Of a DNA stretch of 52,028 bases, positions 37,462 through 44,161 are shown piece after piece. The notes beneath the pieces are model-generated. The model made no database searches. It saw only the letters and a program-made list of their open reading frames with translations, and was not told the DNA's origin. Origin of the DNA: Caballeronia udeis (GTDB lineage Bacteria; Pseudomonadota; Gammaproteobacteria; Burkholderiales; Burkholderiaceae); assembly GCF_001544555.2 (NCBI RefSeq), contig NZ_FCOK02000072.1:1-52028 (forward strand), written 5' to 3'. The translations under genes were made by a program, and so were the position numbers. Position 1 is the stretch's first letter; each line of letters begins with the position of its first letter.

Positions 37462-37794
37462 TCAAGGCGACGGCTGAGACGTCGTTTTTATCTGCGCGGC
37501 CTGGCCTACGCCCGCCAGCGCGTTCCTTTCCGCTTGATGTTTGGCTGCAACCTTTTGTTCCGCCGCAAGAAGGTCGGCGGGGTAGTCTCCGTCGTCGCCC
37601 TGAGAAGGGTTGTAACCGACCGCCTCCAGCTCCTCGAGCTCATGCAGCACTTCTGCTCGAGTGAGTTGATGCTTGTTGGATTCCGTCGACGTTTGCGCGT
37701 ACACACAACCGGACGTTGCCATCAGCGTTACGCTCACGATGAGCGAACCAAGCATTGGCTGGACGATAGATCCACTCAAATATTTCGATTTCAC
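37462..37794 (-). CDS. DUF4148 protein, copy 4
   Basis: The protein of about 110 residues starts at GTG 37794 (aligned with the ATG of its paralogue at 43316), with a signal peptide (GSLIVSVTLMATSGCVYAQT) and the domain LTRAEVLHELEELEAVGYNP followed by AAEQKVAAKHQAE. It lies 32 bp downstream of copy 3 and is probably in its operon. It is most similar to the gene at 42999. Function unknown. Confidence 0.8.
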   Translation of the reverse strand: MKSKYLSGSIVQPMLGSLIVSVTLMATSGCVYAQTSTESNKHQLTRAEVLHELEELEAVGYNPSQGDDGDYPADLLAAEQKVAAKHQAERNALAGVGQAAQIKTTSQPSP

Positions 37795-37826
37795 GTCAGT
37801 ACTCCTTGTATTTCGGACCTTGGATG

Positions 37827-38090
37827 TCAATTGGCGGTGCTCTCTGCCGTTCCGGTATTTGGCGCCTTGGATGCGTTCTGTTGGGTCAGGTGCTTCTCCT
37901 TCATGCGGGCGACCTGTGCTGCAAACAGCGGGTTGACGTCCGGGTACGAAGATTCAGTGATGTAGTTCAGGCCATTCTGTTGTGCTTCGATCAGTTCCTG
38001 ATAGACCTCGGCGCGGGTCTTGCCTTGAGCAAATGCGCTCGACGATGCGAGAACGACCAGAGAAATGGCAACCATTGCAGATTTCTTCAT
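37827..38090 (-). CDS. DUF4148 small exported protein, copy 3 (intact)
   Basis: The 87-residue protein begins MKKSAMVAISLVVLASSSAF, a good signal peptide, and continues AQGKTRAEVYQELIEAQQNG, LNYITESSYPDVNPLFAAQ. It is the undamaged counterpart of copies 1 and 2. AGGAG precedes the ATG, and an ECF-type promoter (38126-38153) lies upstream. It should be a small periplasmic protein under envelope-stress control; the biochemical role of DUF4148 is unknown. Confidence 0.88.
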   Translation of the reverse strand: MKKSAMVAISLVVLASSSAFAQGKTRAEVYQELIEAQQNGLNYITESSYPDVNPLFAAQVARMKEKHLTQQNASKAPNTGTAESTAN

Positions 38091-38125
38091 TGCAGCTCCT
38101 GAGTGTGTTGTGCGGTAGCAATGAG

Positions 38126-38153
38126 TAGACGCCGTTTCGGCGTTGGATATTCC
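38126..38153 (-). promoter_or_regulatory. ECF-type promoter motif, DUF4148 copies 3 and 4
   Basis: GGAATA, 16 nt, CGTCTA on the minus strand, 35 nt before the ATG at 38090. Confidence 0.78.
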
Positions 38154-38393
38154 CACGCCACTCAAAAAATGCGGCTCGCAGAGCCTAAAGATAATTTCAA
38201 GTGCGATGGGAATAAACGCCCTGTGATCAAGGTAAACATTCTTGTCCGGCCGCGTATTTCGCCCGCTGGAGTGCCGCGCGAACGGCTGCGGCGTCATCGG
38301 GATATCGTGCATGACGAAAGCTGGAAGTCGGTCACTCGTTGGCCCGGTGTTCCAATTTCTTAAAAGCCCGTCTAGTGCTTTGGGGATCACTCA

Positions 38394-38880
38394 ATGAAGA
38401 AGCAGCTTCTCGCATTGGTAATCTTGTGCCCACCGGCGGGTACTATGCGTGCGCAAAGTCGTGTGACGCCATATGGCCTGATCGATAAAGGCCTCGAGGC
38501 GCTAAGTAATATGCGCGTGACCGGCAAGACCACCGGCAGTCGACAGTGCTTACTCGATACAACCTTCGGTCTGAACAGTCCCGTGGGGGTTGAGAGGCAC
38601 CGGGGATCAGGGCGGTGGTCCGGTCGCGGTATTCACACTTGAGAACGGCTATGAACTCAATACCGGAAAGCTCGGCCAGGGCGGTGCCAAGTTCGAACGC
38701 CAGGCCATCGTCGGCCTGAGCAGCAATCGGTACGGAACCGTCACGCTGGGTCGTCAGTACGCCGGCGCGGCGGACTATCTGGAAGACTTCGAATTCGGCG
38801 ATTTCGAATTCGGCGATTTCGAAGCCGGTTATTTCGAAGCCGGTAGCCGCCCGGCGCAAACAGAAAGAACATCATTCGCA
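38394..38880 (+). pseudogene. Truncated, frameshifted Gram-negative porin
   Basis: The start MKKQLLALVILCPPAGTMRA and SRVTPYGLIDKGLEALSN is a porin signal peptide and first strand. About 200 bp on, the frame shifts and the family text continues as GGGPVAVFTLENGYELNTGK, LGQGGAKFERQAIVGLSSNR and YGTVTLGRQY, the standard beginning of Burkholderia OmpC-like porins. After that the gene ends in a 15-bp tandem repeat (38788-38847) and unrelated sequence. Roughly two thirds of the barrel is missing. Confidence 0.88.
38788..38847 (+). repeat. Four 15-bp tandem repeats at the porin break point
   Basis: Units begin at 38788, 38803, 38818 and 38833; the first two are identical (TTCGAATTCGGCGAT) and the last two are variants. 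They encode FEFGD, FEFGD, FEAGY and FEAGS in the porin frame. Confidence 0.85.
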
Positions 38881-38925
38881 CTACGCAACGGCACGGCTAA
38901 AATGCGTGAGAGAAGGAGCGACTAA

Positions 38926-39525
38926 ATGAAGATGTCCCGCGTCCTCTCGGGCGAATCGCCCGTCGGTAGCTCTGGAATTCGTTCGATGAGTTTCGAAGCG
39001 GAGGTCGTTTCATGGCTCCCGCAGTTGCGCCGCGATGCGAGTGGACTAACGAACGATCCCGCGTGGGCCGACGATTTGGTACAGGACACCGCCGAGCGCG
39101 CGCTCACGCGCTGCACGACATTCCGTCCGAGCAGTAACCTGCGTGCGTGGCTCCTCGCGATCCTTCAGCACCTCTACATCGATCAGTTGCGGGTACGTCG
39201 GGAGATTGCCGTTGATGATGAACACGCGCCGTGGTGCAATCTGGAGGCGCCCCGCGGCGAGTTCGACGGGCTCGTGCTGCGCGACGTCCAACGGGCGCTC
39301 TATCGGCTACCGGTCGAACAGCGCGAAGTGCTGCTGCTCGTCTGCGTCGAGGAATTGACATACCAGGAAGCGTCGAGCGTGCTCGGCGTGCCTATCGGTA
39401 CGGTGATGTCGCGGCTGTCGCGCGCGCGTGAACGCCTGCGCGCGCGTGCACACCTTCGCGTGTTGCTGACCGAGGGATCGACGAGCAAGTACTCACCACA
39501 GCAAGTAGTGAGAGATCCGTTATGA
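38926..39525 (+). CDS. Second ECF RNA polymerase sigma factor
   Basis: The 199-residue protein has region 2 (DPAWADDLVQDTAERALTRC, NLRAWLLAILQHLYIDQLR) and region 4 (LPVEQREVLLLVCVEELTYQ, GVPIGTVMSRLSRARERL). GAAGGAG precedes the ATG. Its TGA overlaps the start of an anti-sigma gene (ATGA), which is broken, so this sigma factor may lack its restraint. It is distinct from the sigma factor at 28049, and no GGAATA-type motif stands at its own promoter. Confidence 0.92.
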   Translation: MKMSRVLSGESPVGSSGIRSMSFEAEVVSWLPQLRRDASGLTNDPAWADDLVQDTAERALTRCTTFRPSSNLRAWLLAILQHLYIDQLRVRREIAVDDEHAPWCNLEAPRGEFDGLVLRDVQRALYRLPVEQREVLLLVCVEELTYQEASSVLGVPIGTVMSRLSRARERLRARAHLRVLLTEGSTSKYSPQQVVRDPL

Positions 39526-40140
39526 ACAACAATGATGATCCTGATTACCTGCTCAGACCCGAACTGCCCACGCTGTCGGCGTTCGTCGACGACGAGTTGC
39601 CGGATGCGGAGCGCGCTGGCGTACTCGCGCGTCTTGTAAACGATCCCCATGCCGCCGCGCAGGTCGCGGCCTGGCGTGCGCAGAAGTCCACGCTAAAAGC
39701 GCTATTCAGCGCTCCCGCGCATGAACATCCGTCCGTCGTTGTACATGCCCCAGACCCTTGGTGGTGAATCTGCATCGCGGCGTGTTTGCTCGTGCCCGGA
39801 ACAGACGTGACGCTCGCGCTCGGTGCGTTGGCATCGCGTTGGATCAACAACGGCATCGTCAACTATCCAATGACGCTCGCAAAACACGTCGACGTCGCCT
39901 GTCCGGTCTATGCGCCCAAATGGCATCATCCGGTCGAGGTCACGGTCACCGAAGAAGAACATCTGAACAGTTGCCTGTCGAAACGTCTGAACCATTCGCT
40001 GTGGGTGCCATCAAGTCGGGAGGCCTGTTATTCGTTGGTCGGCGGGCGTCTGTTGCCGGGCGAAGTGCGCCTGGTGACCAGTTTATGCACGAAAATCCGA
40101 CGGGCGCACGGCTCACGCCCCACGCAACTGGTACTTCACG
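39522..40140 (+). pseudogene. Anti-sigma factor gene broken by frameshifts
   Basis: The first 81 codons (LPTLSAFVDDELPDAERAGV then QVAAWRAQKSTLKALF) are the cytoplasmic anti-sigma part and end at TGA 39765-39767 after DPWW. The membrane and periplasmic parts follow in a second frame (GTDVTLALGALASRWIN, HPVEVTVTEEEHLNSCLSKR, SLVGGRLLPGE) and then in a third (GDQFMHENPTGARLTPHATG). At about 40140 the homology stops exactly at the left edge of the segment that is repeated at 26624. The free N-terminal piece might still bind sigma, but membrane anchoring is lost. Confidence 0.85.
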
Positions 40141-40239
40141 TATGGTCGCCACTCGACCTGCTGTTCTTGTCGCGCCGGACCCTTTCCTCAGAGGGGCAAT
40201 CGTGCTACAGGCAGCCCCTGCTCGCACACTTTCCTCGGG

Positions 40240-40686
40240 TCAAGAGGCAATGCGCCAGATCGCCGAAGTCACTCGCTCGGCACTCACGCCGAACTGCCTG
40301 GCGATGGAAATGAGACGTGCTTGCCATTCCCATGTGCCAAAGACGTCGTGGACGTTCTGCAGGCAACTCAGCAAAGCGATCGTTGTCGGGTCATACACAT
40401 TGATGTGCGCGCGCAATAGAGCTTTTTTCAACGCTGCGACCCCGGCATCCATATAGGCGGGAATCTCGTTCGACGCCTTCGCGAGAAATCGAACGGGCAC
40501 CCCTTCCATCGTCGTGCTGTAATCGCGCGGCTGGATCAGGCGACCCACTGGGCACCCGCCGAGGTAACCGCAGTAGGCGCCGCCGCCGCGCTGTAACAGA
40601 CCCGCCCGACCCTGCTGCTGCAAGTGCATGGCAGCACGATCAAAGATCTCCTGGTGGCTCAGGAAAGCTGTCGTTTCCGTTTTCAT
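40240..40686 (-). CDS. Conserved hypothetical protein (phage/plasmid-type) in the ECF regulon
   Basis: The 148-residue protein starts MKTETTAFLSHQEIFDRAAM with an AGGAG-like site. Notable segments are GAYCGYLGGCPVGRLIQP, METHG-like MEGVPVRFL and LLSCLQNVHDVF, a pattern I associate from memory with short phage- or plasmid-borne hypotheticals. The C-terminus (ISIARQFGVSAERVTSAIW) is also found at 26.7 kb. No signal peptide. It is the second gene after 40715-40963, driven by the promoter at 41058-41085. Function unknown. Confidence 0.75.
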   Translation of the reverse strand: MKTETTAFLSHQEIFDRAAMHLQQQGRAGLLQRGGGAYCGYLGGCPVGRLIQPRDYSTTMEGVPVRFLAKASNEIPAYMDAGVAALKKALLRAHINVYDPTTIALLSCLQNVHDVFGTWEWQARLISIARQFGVSAERVTSAIWRIAS

Positions 40687-40714
40687 CTCATGCTCCTTCT
40701 GCCTTATGGCCCTC

Positions 40715-40963
40715 TTACGCTGCAAGCCGATAACCCATCATTGCCGGGCGCGCGATCGCAGGCGGAAACACACACCACGAGCCGTCGTCGTGCCGAAAGA
40801 AAAAAATTGCTCGCGAACCGGTCGCGGCTGAGGCCTCGACGCGCACATAGCGTCTCTTGCGTAAGCCCATTCGACCAGATTGGACTACGCGGATCCGCAT
40901 CGTCGGAGCGGGCGCGAGCCATTTTTCTACCAGGAAACGCAGGGACTTCTCGGCGATGTTCAT
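40715..40963 (-). CDS. Small hypothetical protein, 82 residues
   Basis: The protein begins MNIAEKSLRFLVEKWLAPAP, is rich in Arg and hydrophobic residues and contains AIFFFRHDDGSWCVFPP. AAGGAGAAGG precedes ATG 40963. It is the first gene of a two-gene operon with an ECF-type promoter about 90 nt upstream. No domain recognised. Confidence 0.7.
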   Translation of the reverse strand: MNIAEKSLRFLVEKWLAPAPTMRIRVVQSGRMGLRKRRYVRVEASAATGSRAIFFFRHDDGSWCVFPPAIARPAMMGYRLAA

Positions 40964-41057
40964 GTCCTTCTCCTTCCACTTCGGCCTCACTACTCACGCC
41001 GGTGGGCTGGTCACTAGCGGTATGCCAGAACTTGTCAACCGTGCGGCGTACACTGAG

Positions 41058-41085
41058 CAGACCACCGCAGTGTCCGTCTTATTCC
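41058..41085 (-). promoter_or_regulatory. ECF-type promoter motif, two-gene hypothetical operon
   Basis: GGAATA, 16 nt, GGTCTG on the minus strand, about 95 nt before the ATG at 40963. It is duplicated at 26817. Confidence 0.68.
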
Positions 41086-41320
41086 CGAGTCGCAATTTTT
41101 TCGGAACTTCCCACGTTCGGCCAGCGGTTCAGCAACTACTGCTGATACGCGGTGAAGTCATCGTGACAGGTTGCTTCGTTAGTCGGGTTAGCCGTTATCT
41201 CTGCACAAGGTGGTGCGTCCGCTCGCCGCAGCGGCACCCCGACGGCAGCATGAACGCAGCGCCGTTGCTTTTAGGCACCCGCGTTGCTCAGGAGTCGCTC
41301 CCGTAGCCGCGGTAGATTCG

Positions 41321-41348
41321 GGAATAACCGACCGCAACCGACAGTCTT
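41321..41348 (+). promoter_or_regulatory. ECF-type promoter motif, small gene at 41383
   Basis: GGAATA (41321-41326), 16 nt, AGTCTT (41343-41348) on the plus strand, 34 nt before the ATG of the small gene at 41383. Confidence 0.7.
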
Positions 41349-41382
41349 GCACAGTGAAAAGACACGAAAGGGAGGCGTCACA

Positions 41383-41592
41383 ATGGACCTCATCGACATG
41401 GCCCGTGCGTCGGGAATGGCGGTCCTTCTCGACGGAAGGATCGGTCGCGAGGAATACCAGAGCGTATGTGGTTCGCTGTGGGCATTGCAGCAATTTGCCG
41501 ATGCGGTACGTCAAGCCACGGCGGACCAAAACGGCAATCAGAAGCCCGCAAAAAAACCGCGCACCACGCATAGGAAAAGGTCCGCGGCGTAA
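41383..41592 (+). CDS. Small basic-tailed hypothetical protein, 69 residues
   Basis: The frame starts MDLIDMARASGMAVLLDGRI, contains REEYQSVCGSLWALQQFADA and ends in a lysine/arginine-rich tail (KPAKKPRTTHRKRSAA). GGGAGG precedes the ATG by 7 bp. It has its own ECF-type promoter and no recognised domain. The basic tail hints at nucleic-acid or membrane contact. Confidence 0.72.
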   Translation: MDLIDMARASGMAVLLDGRIGREEYQSVCGSLWALQQFADAVRQATADQNGNQKPAKKPRTTHRKRSAA

Positions 41593-41959
41593 GCCGTGCG
41601 GTACGACGCTGACCGGCCGATCTGAATCCGTTATGCGTATGCGCTCACCAGATCCTGGTAGGTCACGTCGTCGATAGGCATAAGCCCCTTTCCGCTTCGA
41701 GCAATTGCAGGTGCACCTGCTCGTGCGTCGCGGTACCTTGCGCCGCTACTGCATCCGCGATTGCGTGTAGCCCCAATTGGCACTGGCCACGCCTTAGCCG
41801 GCTACGATAATGCACACTGCCTGCAGCTAAAGACCAGCCTCGCTGTTGCTTCTCAACCCGATACTTTCGTTCATTGAATCTGGTGTTCCGTTCTGTTGTT
41901 ACAGTAGCTGACCTATGTTTGCGTAGGATGCTGGTATCAACGGAACGGGAGGTACCAGC
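41593..41959. other. 370-bp gap, possibly IS630 left end
   Basis: No gene recognised. The last 60-70 bp before 41960 may belong to the 5' end of the IS630 relic. Confidence 0.35.
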
Positions 41960-42036
41960 ATGTCAATGGGACAACCGAAGGCCGAATTGGTGTTGAGCGT
42001 AGACGAGCGGTCGCAATTGACTTCGATAGCGCCGCA
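41960..42036 (+). mobile_element. IS630-family transposase N-terminal relic
   Basis: MSMGQPKAELVLSVDERSQL, TSIA matches the extreme N-terminus of IS630-family transposases of Burkholderiales. After about 25 codons the homology ends where copD-like sequence begins on the opposite strand. Only the start of the element survives. Confidence 0.7.
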
Positions 42037-42138
42037 TAGACGACCGCGCCGGCGGCCGCGAGTGCCCACCACCACGATCCCGAACAGTATGCCCTGCACG
42101 ACGGCGACTACGGGTTCCACGTCGACGAGCGACTCCAT
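42037..42138 (-). pseudogene. Truncated copD, second copper module
   Basis: MESLVDVEPVVAVVQGILFG, IVVVGTRG resembles the first membrane helix of a CopD protein and starts three bases after the copC stop, as in the intact module at 34 kb. It is cut after about 30 codons by the IS630 relic. Confidence 0.6.
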
Positions 42139-42140
42139 CG

Positions 42141-42518
42141 CTACTTGACCGTGAAGGTGTATTCACCCTGCGTACGGTGCCCGTCCGCGGCGACCGCCAC
42201 CCACGTGACCGTGTACACCCCGGGCATCAATGCGTTCAGCGCCACCCACATGTGTTTCGCGTTCGACGAATCGACCACCGCCTTGCCACTCGTTACGGAC
42301 ATGCCGCGCGCATCAGTCACGGTGATCGCACTGAATTCCGATTCGAGTCCGTCATCAAAATCGATAGTCACCGCCTGTTGCGAACTGGGCACCGTGGAGC
42401 CAGCGGCCGGCACTTCGTGCTTCGGAAAGGCGTGAGCGTGTGCCAGTTGCGTGATCGCCAGTGTCAGCGACGCAACGAGGCCGCGCGCGGTCGGTGCAGT
42501 CAGGAAAGAGGTTTTCAT
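42141..42518 (-). CDS. copC: CopC-domain copper-binding protein, second copy
   Basis: The 125-residue protein has a signal peptide ending AHAHAFPKHEV, placing His at the mature N-terminus, and ends AADGHRTQGEYTFTVK as CopC proteins do. It is intact but clearly diverged from the copy at 33808. Upstream it overlaps the stop of a decayed outer-membrane gene, and downstream copD is truncated, so the operon is partly ruined. The protein may still bind periplasmic copper. Confidence 0.9.
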   Translation of the reverse strand: MKTSFLTAPTARGLVASLTLAITQLAHAHAFPKHEVPAAGSTVPSSQQAVTIDFDDGLESEFSAITVTDARGMSVTSGKAVVDSSNAKHMWVALNALMPGVYTVTWVAVAADGHRTQGEYTFTVK

Positions 42519-42665
42519 GGATAGATCAGCGTTTTTCCTGGAGAGTTGGGAAACAGGTCATCGACATCCTTCGAGGCCGGAAAGACACGGCCACCACCGA
42601 CCCGTTAGCCGGAGCCGTCAGCAAACCGGCGAAGCAATCGGAGGTGCCGCCTACCGCCCCAAAGT
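42515..42665 (-). pseudogene. C-terminal relic of the outer-membrane protein of the copper module
   Basis: The minus strand reads RVGGGRVFPASKDVDDLFPN then SPGKTLIYP and TGA at 42515-42517, overlapping the copC ATG. This matches the end of the protein at 32912 (RVGILMQAHIFFDDVAPTTI, GKPLF), including the overlap with copC. The frame is broken upstream, so only the 3' end can be traced. Confidence 0.65.
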
Positions 42666-42998
42666 CGTGCGTATGGTTCACAGGTTGAAACACAAATTTC
42701 ATGATTTGGCCAATGCCATGCACTTCGGCGTGGTCCATCAGCGCTTCGCGATCAAACTGTTCACTCCGGATGATGCTCGCTATCGAGATTAGCCTGCCAG
42801 ACGCCTCGCGTCGTGGCCTTCTCACCGGCAATATCCAAAGTCCGGCTGTCGTTTGCTAAGCCACTCGACACCTGCACCTTTTTCTTGCATTCTTGGCCAA
42901 GCCGAAAGCCTTGTTCGGAACCATCGACACGCGCCCCTCAGACCGACCCAAGCCAGCATCGAGCACGGGGCGCGAGCTGTACTCGCAATCCGCCGGAT
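42666..42998. other. Unrecognised 330-bp stretch
   Basis: Probably the rest of the decayed outer-membrane gene; no continuous frame or domain was recognised. Confidence 0.35.
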
Positions 42999-43316
42999 TC
43001 AGGGCCCGGTCTTAGTCTGCGCTATCTGGTTTCCACCTGTCAGCGCATTCTTTTCCGCTTGATGTTTGGTCTCCAGCCTTTGTTCCGCCGCCTGAACGTC
43101 ACCTGGGTAGTAGAGATCATTGGGAATCGGGCGATATCCAACCGACTCCAACTCCTTGAGTTCATGCCGCACTTCTGCACGGGTGAGCTGATGTGTGCCG
43201 GGTTCCAGCGACGTTTGCGCGTACACACAGGCCGAGGTTGTCATCAGCACTGCACTCACGATGAGCGAACCACGCGTGGAATGAACAACAAGCCGATTCA
43301 GCGAATTCGATTTCAT
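42999..43316 (-). CDS. DUF4148 protein, copy 5
   Basis: The 105-residue protein begins MKSNSLNRLVVHSTRGSLIV with a signal peptide ending VYAQT, then LTRAEVRHELKELESVGYRP and AAEQRLETKHQAEK. It is the closest paralogue of copy 4 at 37462. A GGAATA element with a weaker -10 lies upstream (43392-43419). Function unknown. Confidence 0.82.
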   Translation of the reverse strand: MKSNSLNRLVVHSTRGSLIVSAVLMTTSACVYAQTSLEPGTHQLTRAEVRHELKELESVGYRPIPNDLYYPGDVQAAEQRLETKHQAEKNALTGGNQIAQTKTGP

Positions 43317-43391
43317 GTCAATACTCCTTGAATGTTCGAGCGAATGATGTCCACAATCGACTTGACTGCGCAGCATGACGCCCTGCACTGG

Positions 43392-43419
43392 TAAACCGCC
43401 AGACCGTCCTCCTTATTCC
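43392..43419 (-). promoter_or_regulatory. Degenerate ECF-type promoter motif, DUF4148 copy 5
   Basis: On the minus strand GGAATA, 16 nt, GGTTTA. The -35 (GGGAATAA) is perfect but the -10 has a T for C change at the third conserved position. Confidence 0.45.
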
Positions 43420-43489
43420 CAATTCGGTTTCGCAGGATGTATAACCCGGGGTCATGGTTGACACTTCCGGGTAATTCAACTGCCTCGAC

Positions 43490-44056
43490 TCAAATGCCCT
43501 GGAACCAGCGAGACACCATGAATGCGATAGCGCCGACATGGTCCAGCATGCGCGTCCCAGGCGCGATCAATGATGAGCGTCGGGATGCCCTTGCGCCGGC
43601 GCTGGATCTCGGGCTCACACACGTAGGATATCGGTAGCTCCAGGCCGCCTCGACCAGCAACTGCCTGCCGTAGCTGTTGACAGTTTTTGCAATGCTGCGC
43701 CGGCGCTGCTTGTCGCCCGATGAATGTTCCGGTCGCGTAACGCCCATCCAAGCCATCAATTGACGCGGGTGCTCGAAGCGCGACAGATCGCCGACCTCAG
43801 AAAGCATGCCTACGGCTATAGTGAACTGCACGCCACGCATCGCCTGCAATCCCAGTACAGTTGGATAGATCCGCATGAACCTGTTTCGTAGACACCAGCA
43901 TCGGATCGTCTCGCATGTCACGATCACGCCGCGCTCGAAAAGCAGTTCCTCGATGTCGCGCAGACTCAATTGAAAGCGGAAATACCATCGAACAGCGCAG
44001 CTGATGACACCAGCCCGGAAACGGTGACCGTGATAGAACGATTTCGATTTCTTCAT
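43490..44056 (-). pseudogene. Chimeric transposase: IS6 N-terminus joined to IS110 C-terminus
   Basis: Codons 1 to about 50 (MKKSKSFYHGHRFRAGVISC, LSLRDIEELLFERGVIV, ETIRCWC) are the N-terminus of an IS6-family transposase. From about codon 55 the same frame continues as an IS110-family C-terminal domain (LQAMRGVQFTIAVGMLSEVG, RPEHSSGDKQRRRSIAKT, LLVEAAWSYRYP). The last part is frameshifted; the IS110 text (EPEIQRRRKGIPTLIIDRAW) continues in another frame to about 43500. Neither catalytic domain is complete. It is an accidental in-frame fusion of two IS relics. Confidence 0.85.
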
Positions 44057-44161
44057 CGCCCTATCTTATCCGGCGGGTCACGCAACCTGACAACGCCCAG
44101 ATCGGCTTACAGCGACAGAACCACCCGCGAGAACCGGCACGTGAAAGCACCGGTTGTCACA

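Larger units (their letters stand above)
40141..41095. repeat. Full-length copy of the segment deleted at 26.6 kb
   Basis: Its ends match the 233-bp copy at 26624-26856. It contains a two-gene operon of unknown small proteins and an ECF-type promoter. CGTGC occurs at 40316-40320 and 41040-41044, the points at which the other copy has lost the intervening 724 bp. Confidence 0.8.

Noticed and set aside
38208..38236. GGGAATAA on the plus strand upstream of the porin pseudogene as a promoter
   Set aside because: At 16 nt the sequence is GGTAAA, without the GTCT core; counted as chance.
38788..38847. CRISPR-like array
   Set aside because: Units are contiguous 15-mers without spacers and lie in a porin frame.
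39786..40313. Independent gene of 175 codons after the second sigma operon
   Set aside because: Its first two thirds are the displaced periplasmic part of the anti-sigma factor; the end runs into the repeat segment. It is part of the pseudogene.
42526..42831. Separate 101-codon gene just before the second copC
   Set aside because: The neighbouring frame shows the conserved end of the outer-membrane protein overlapping copC, so this frame is a by-product of that pseudogene.
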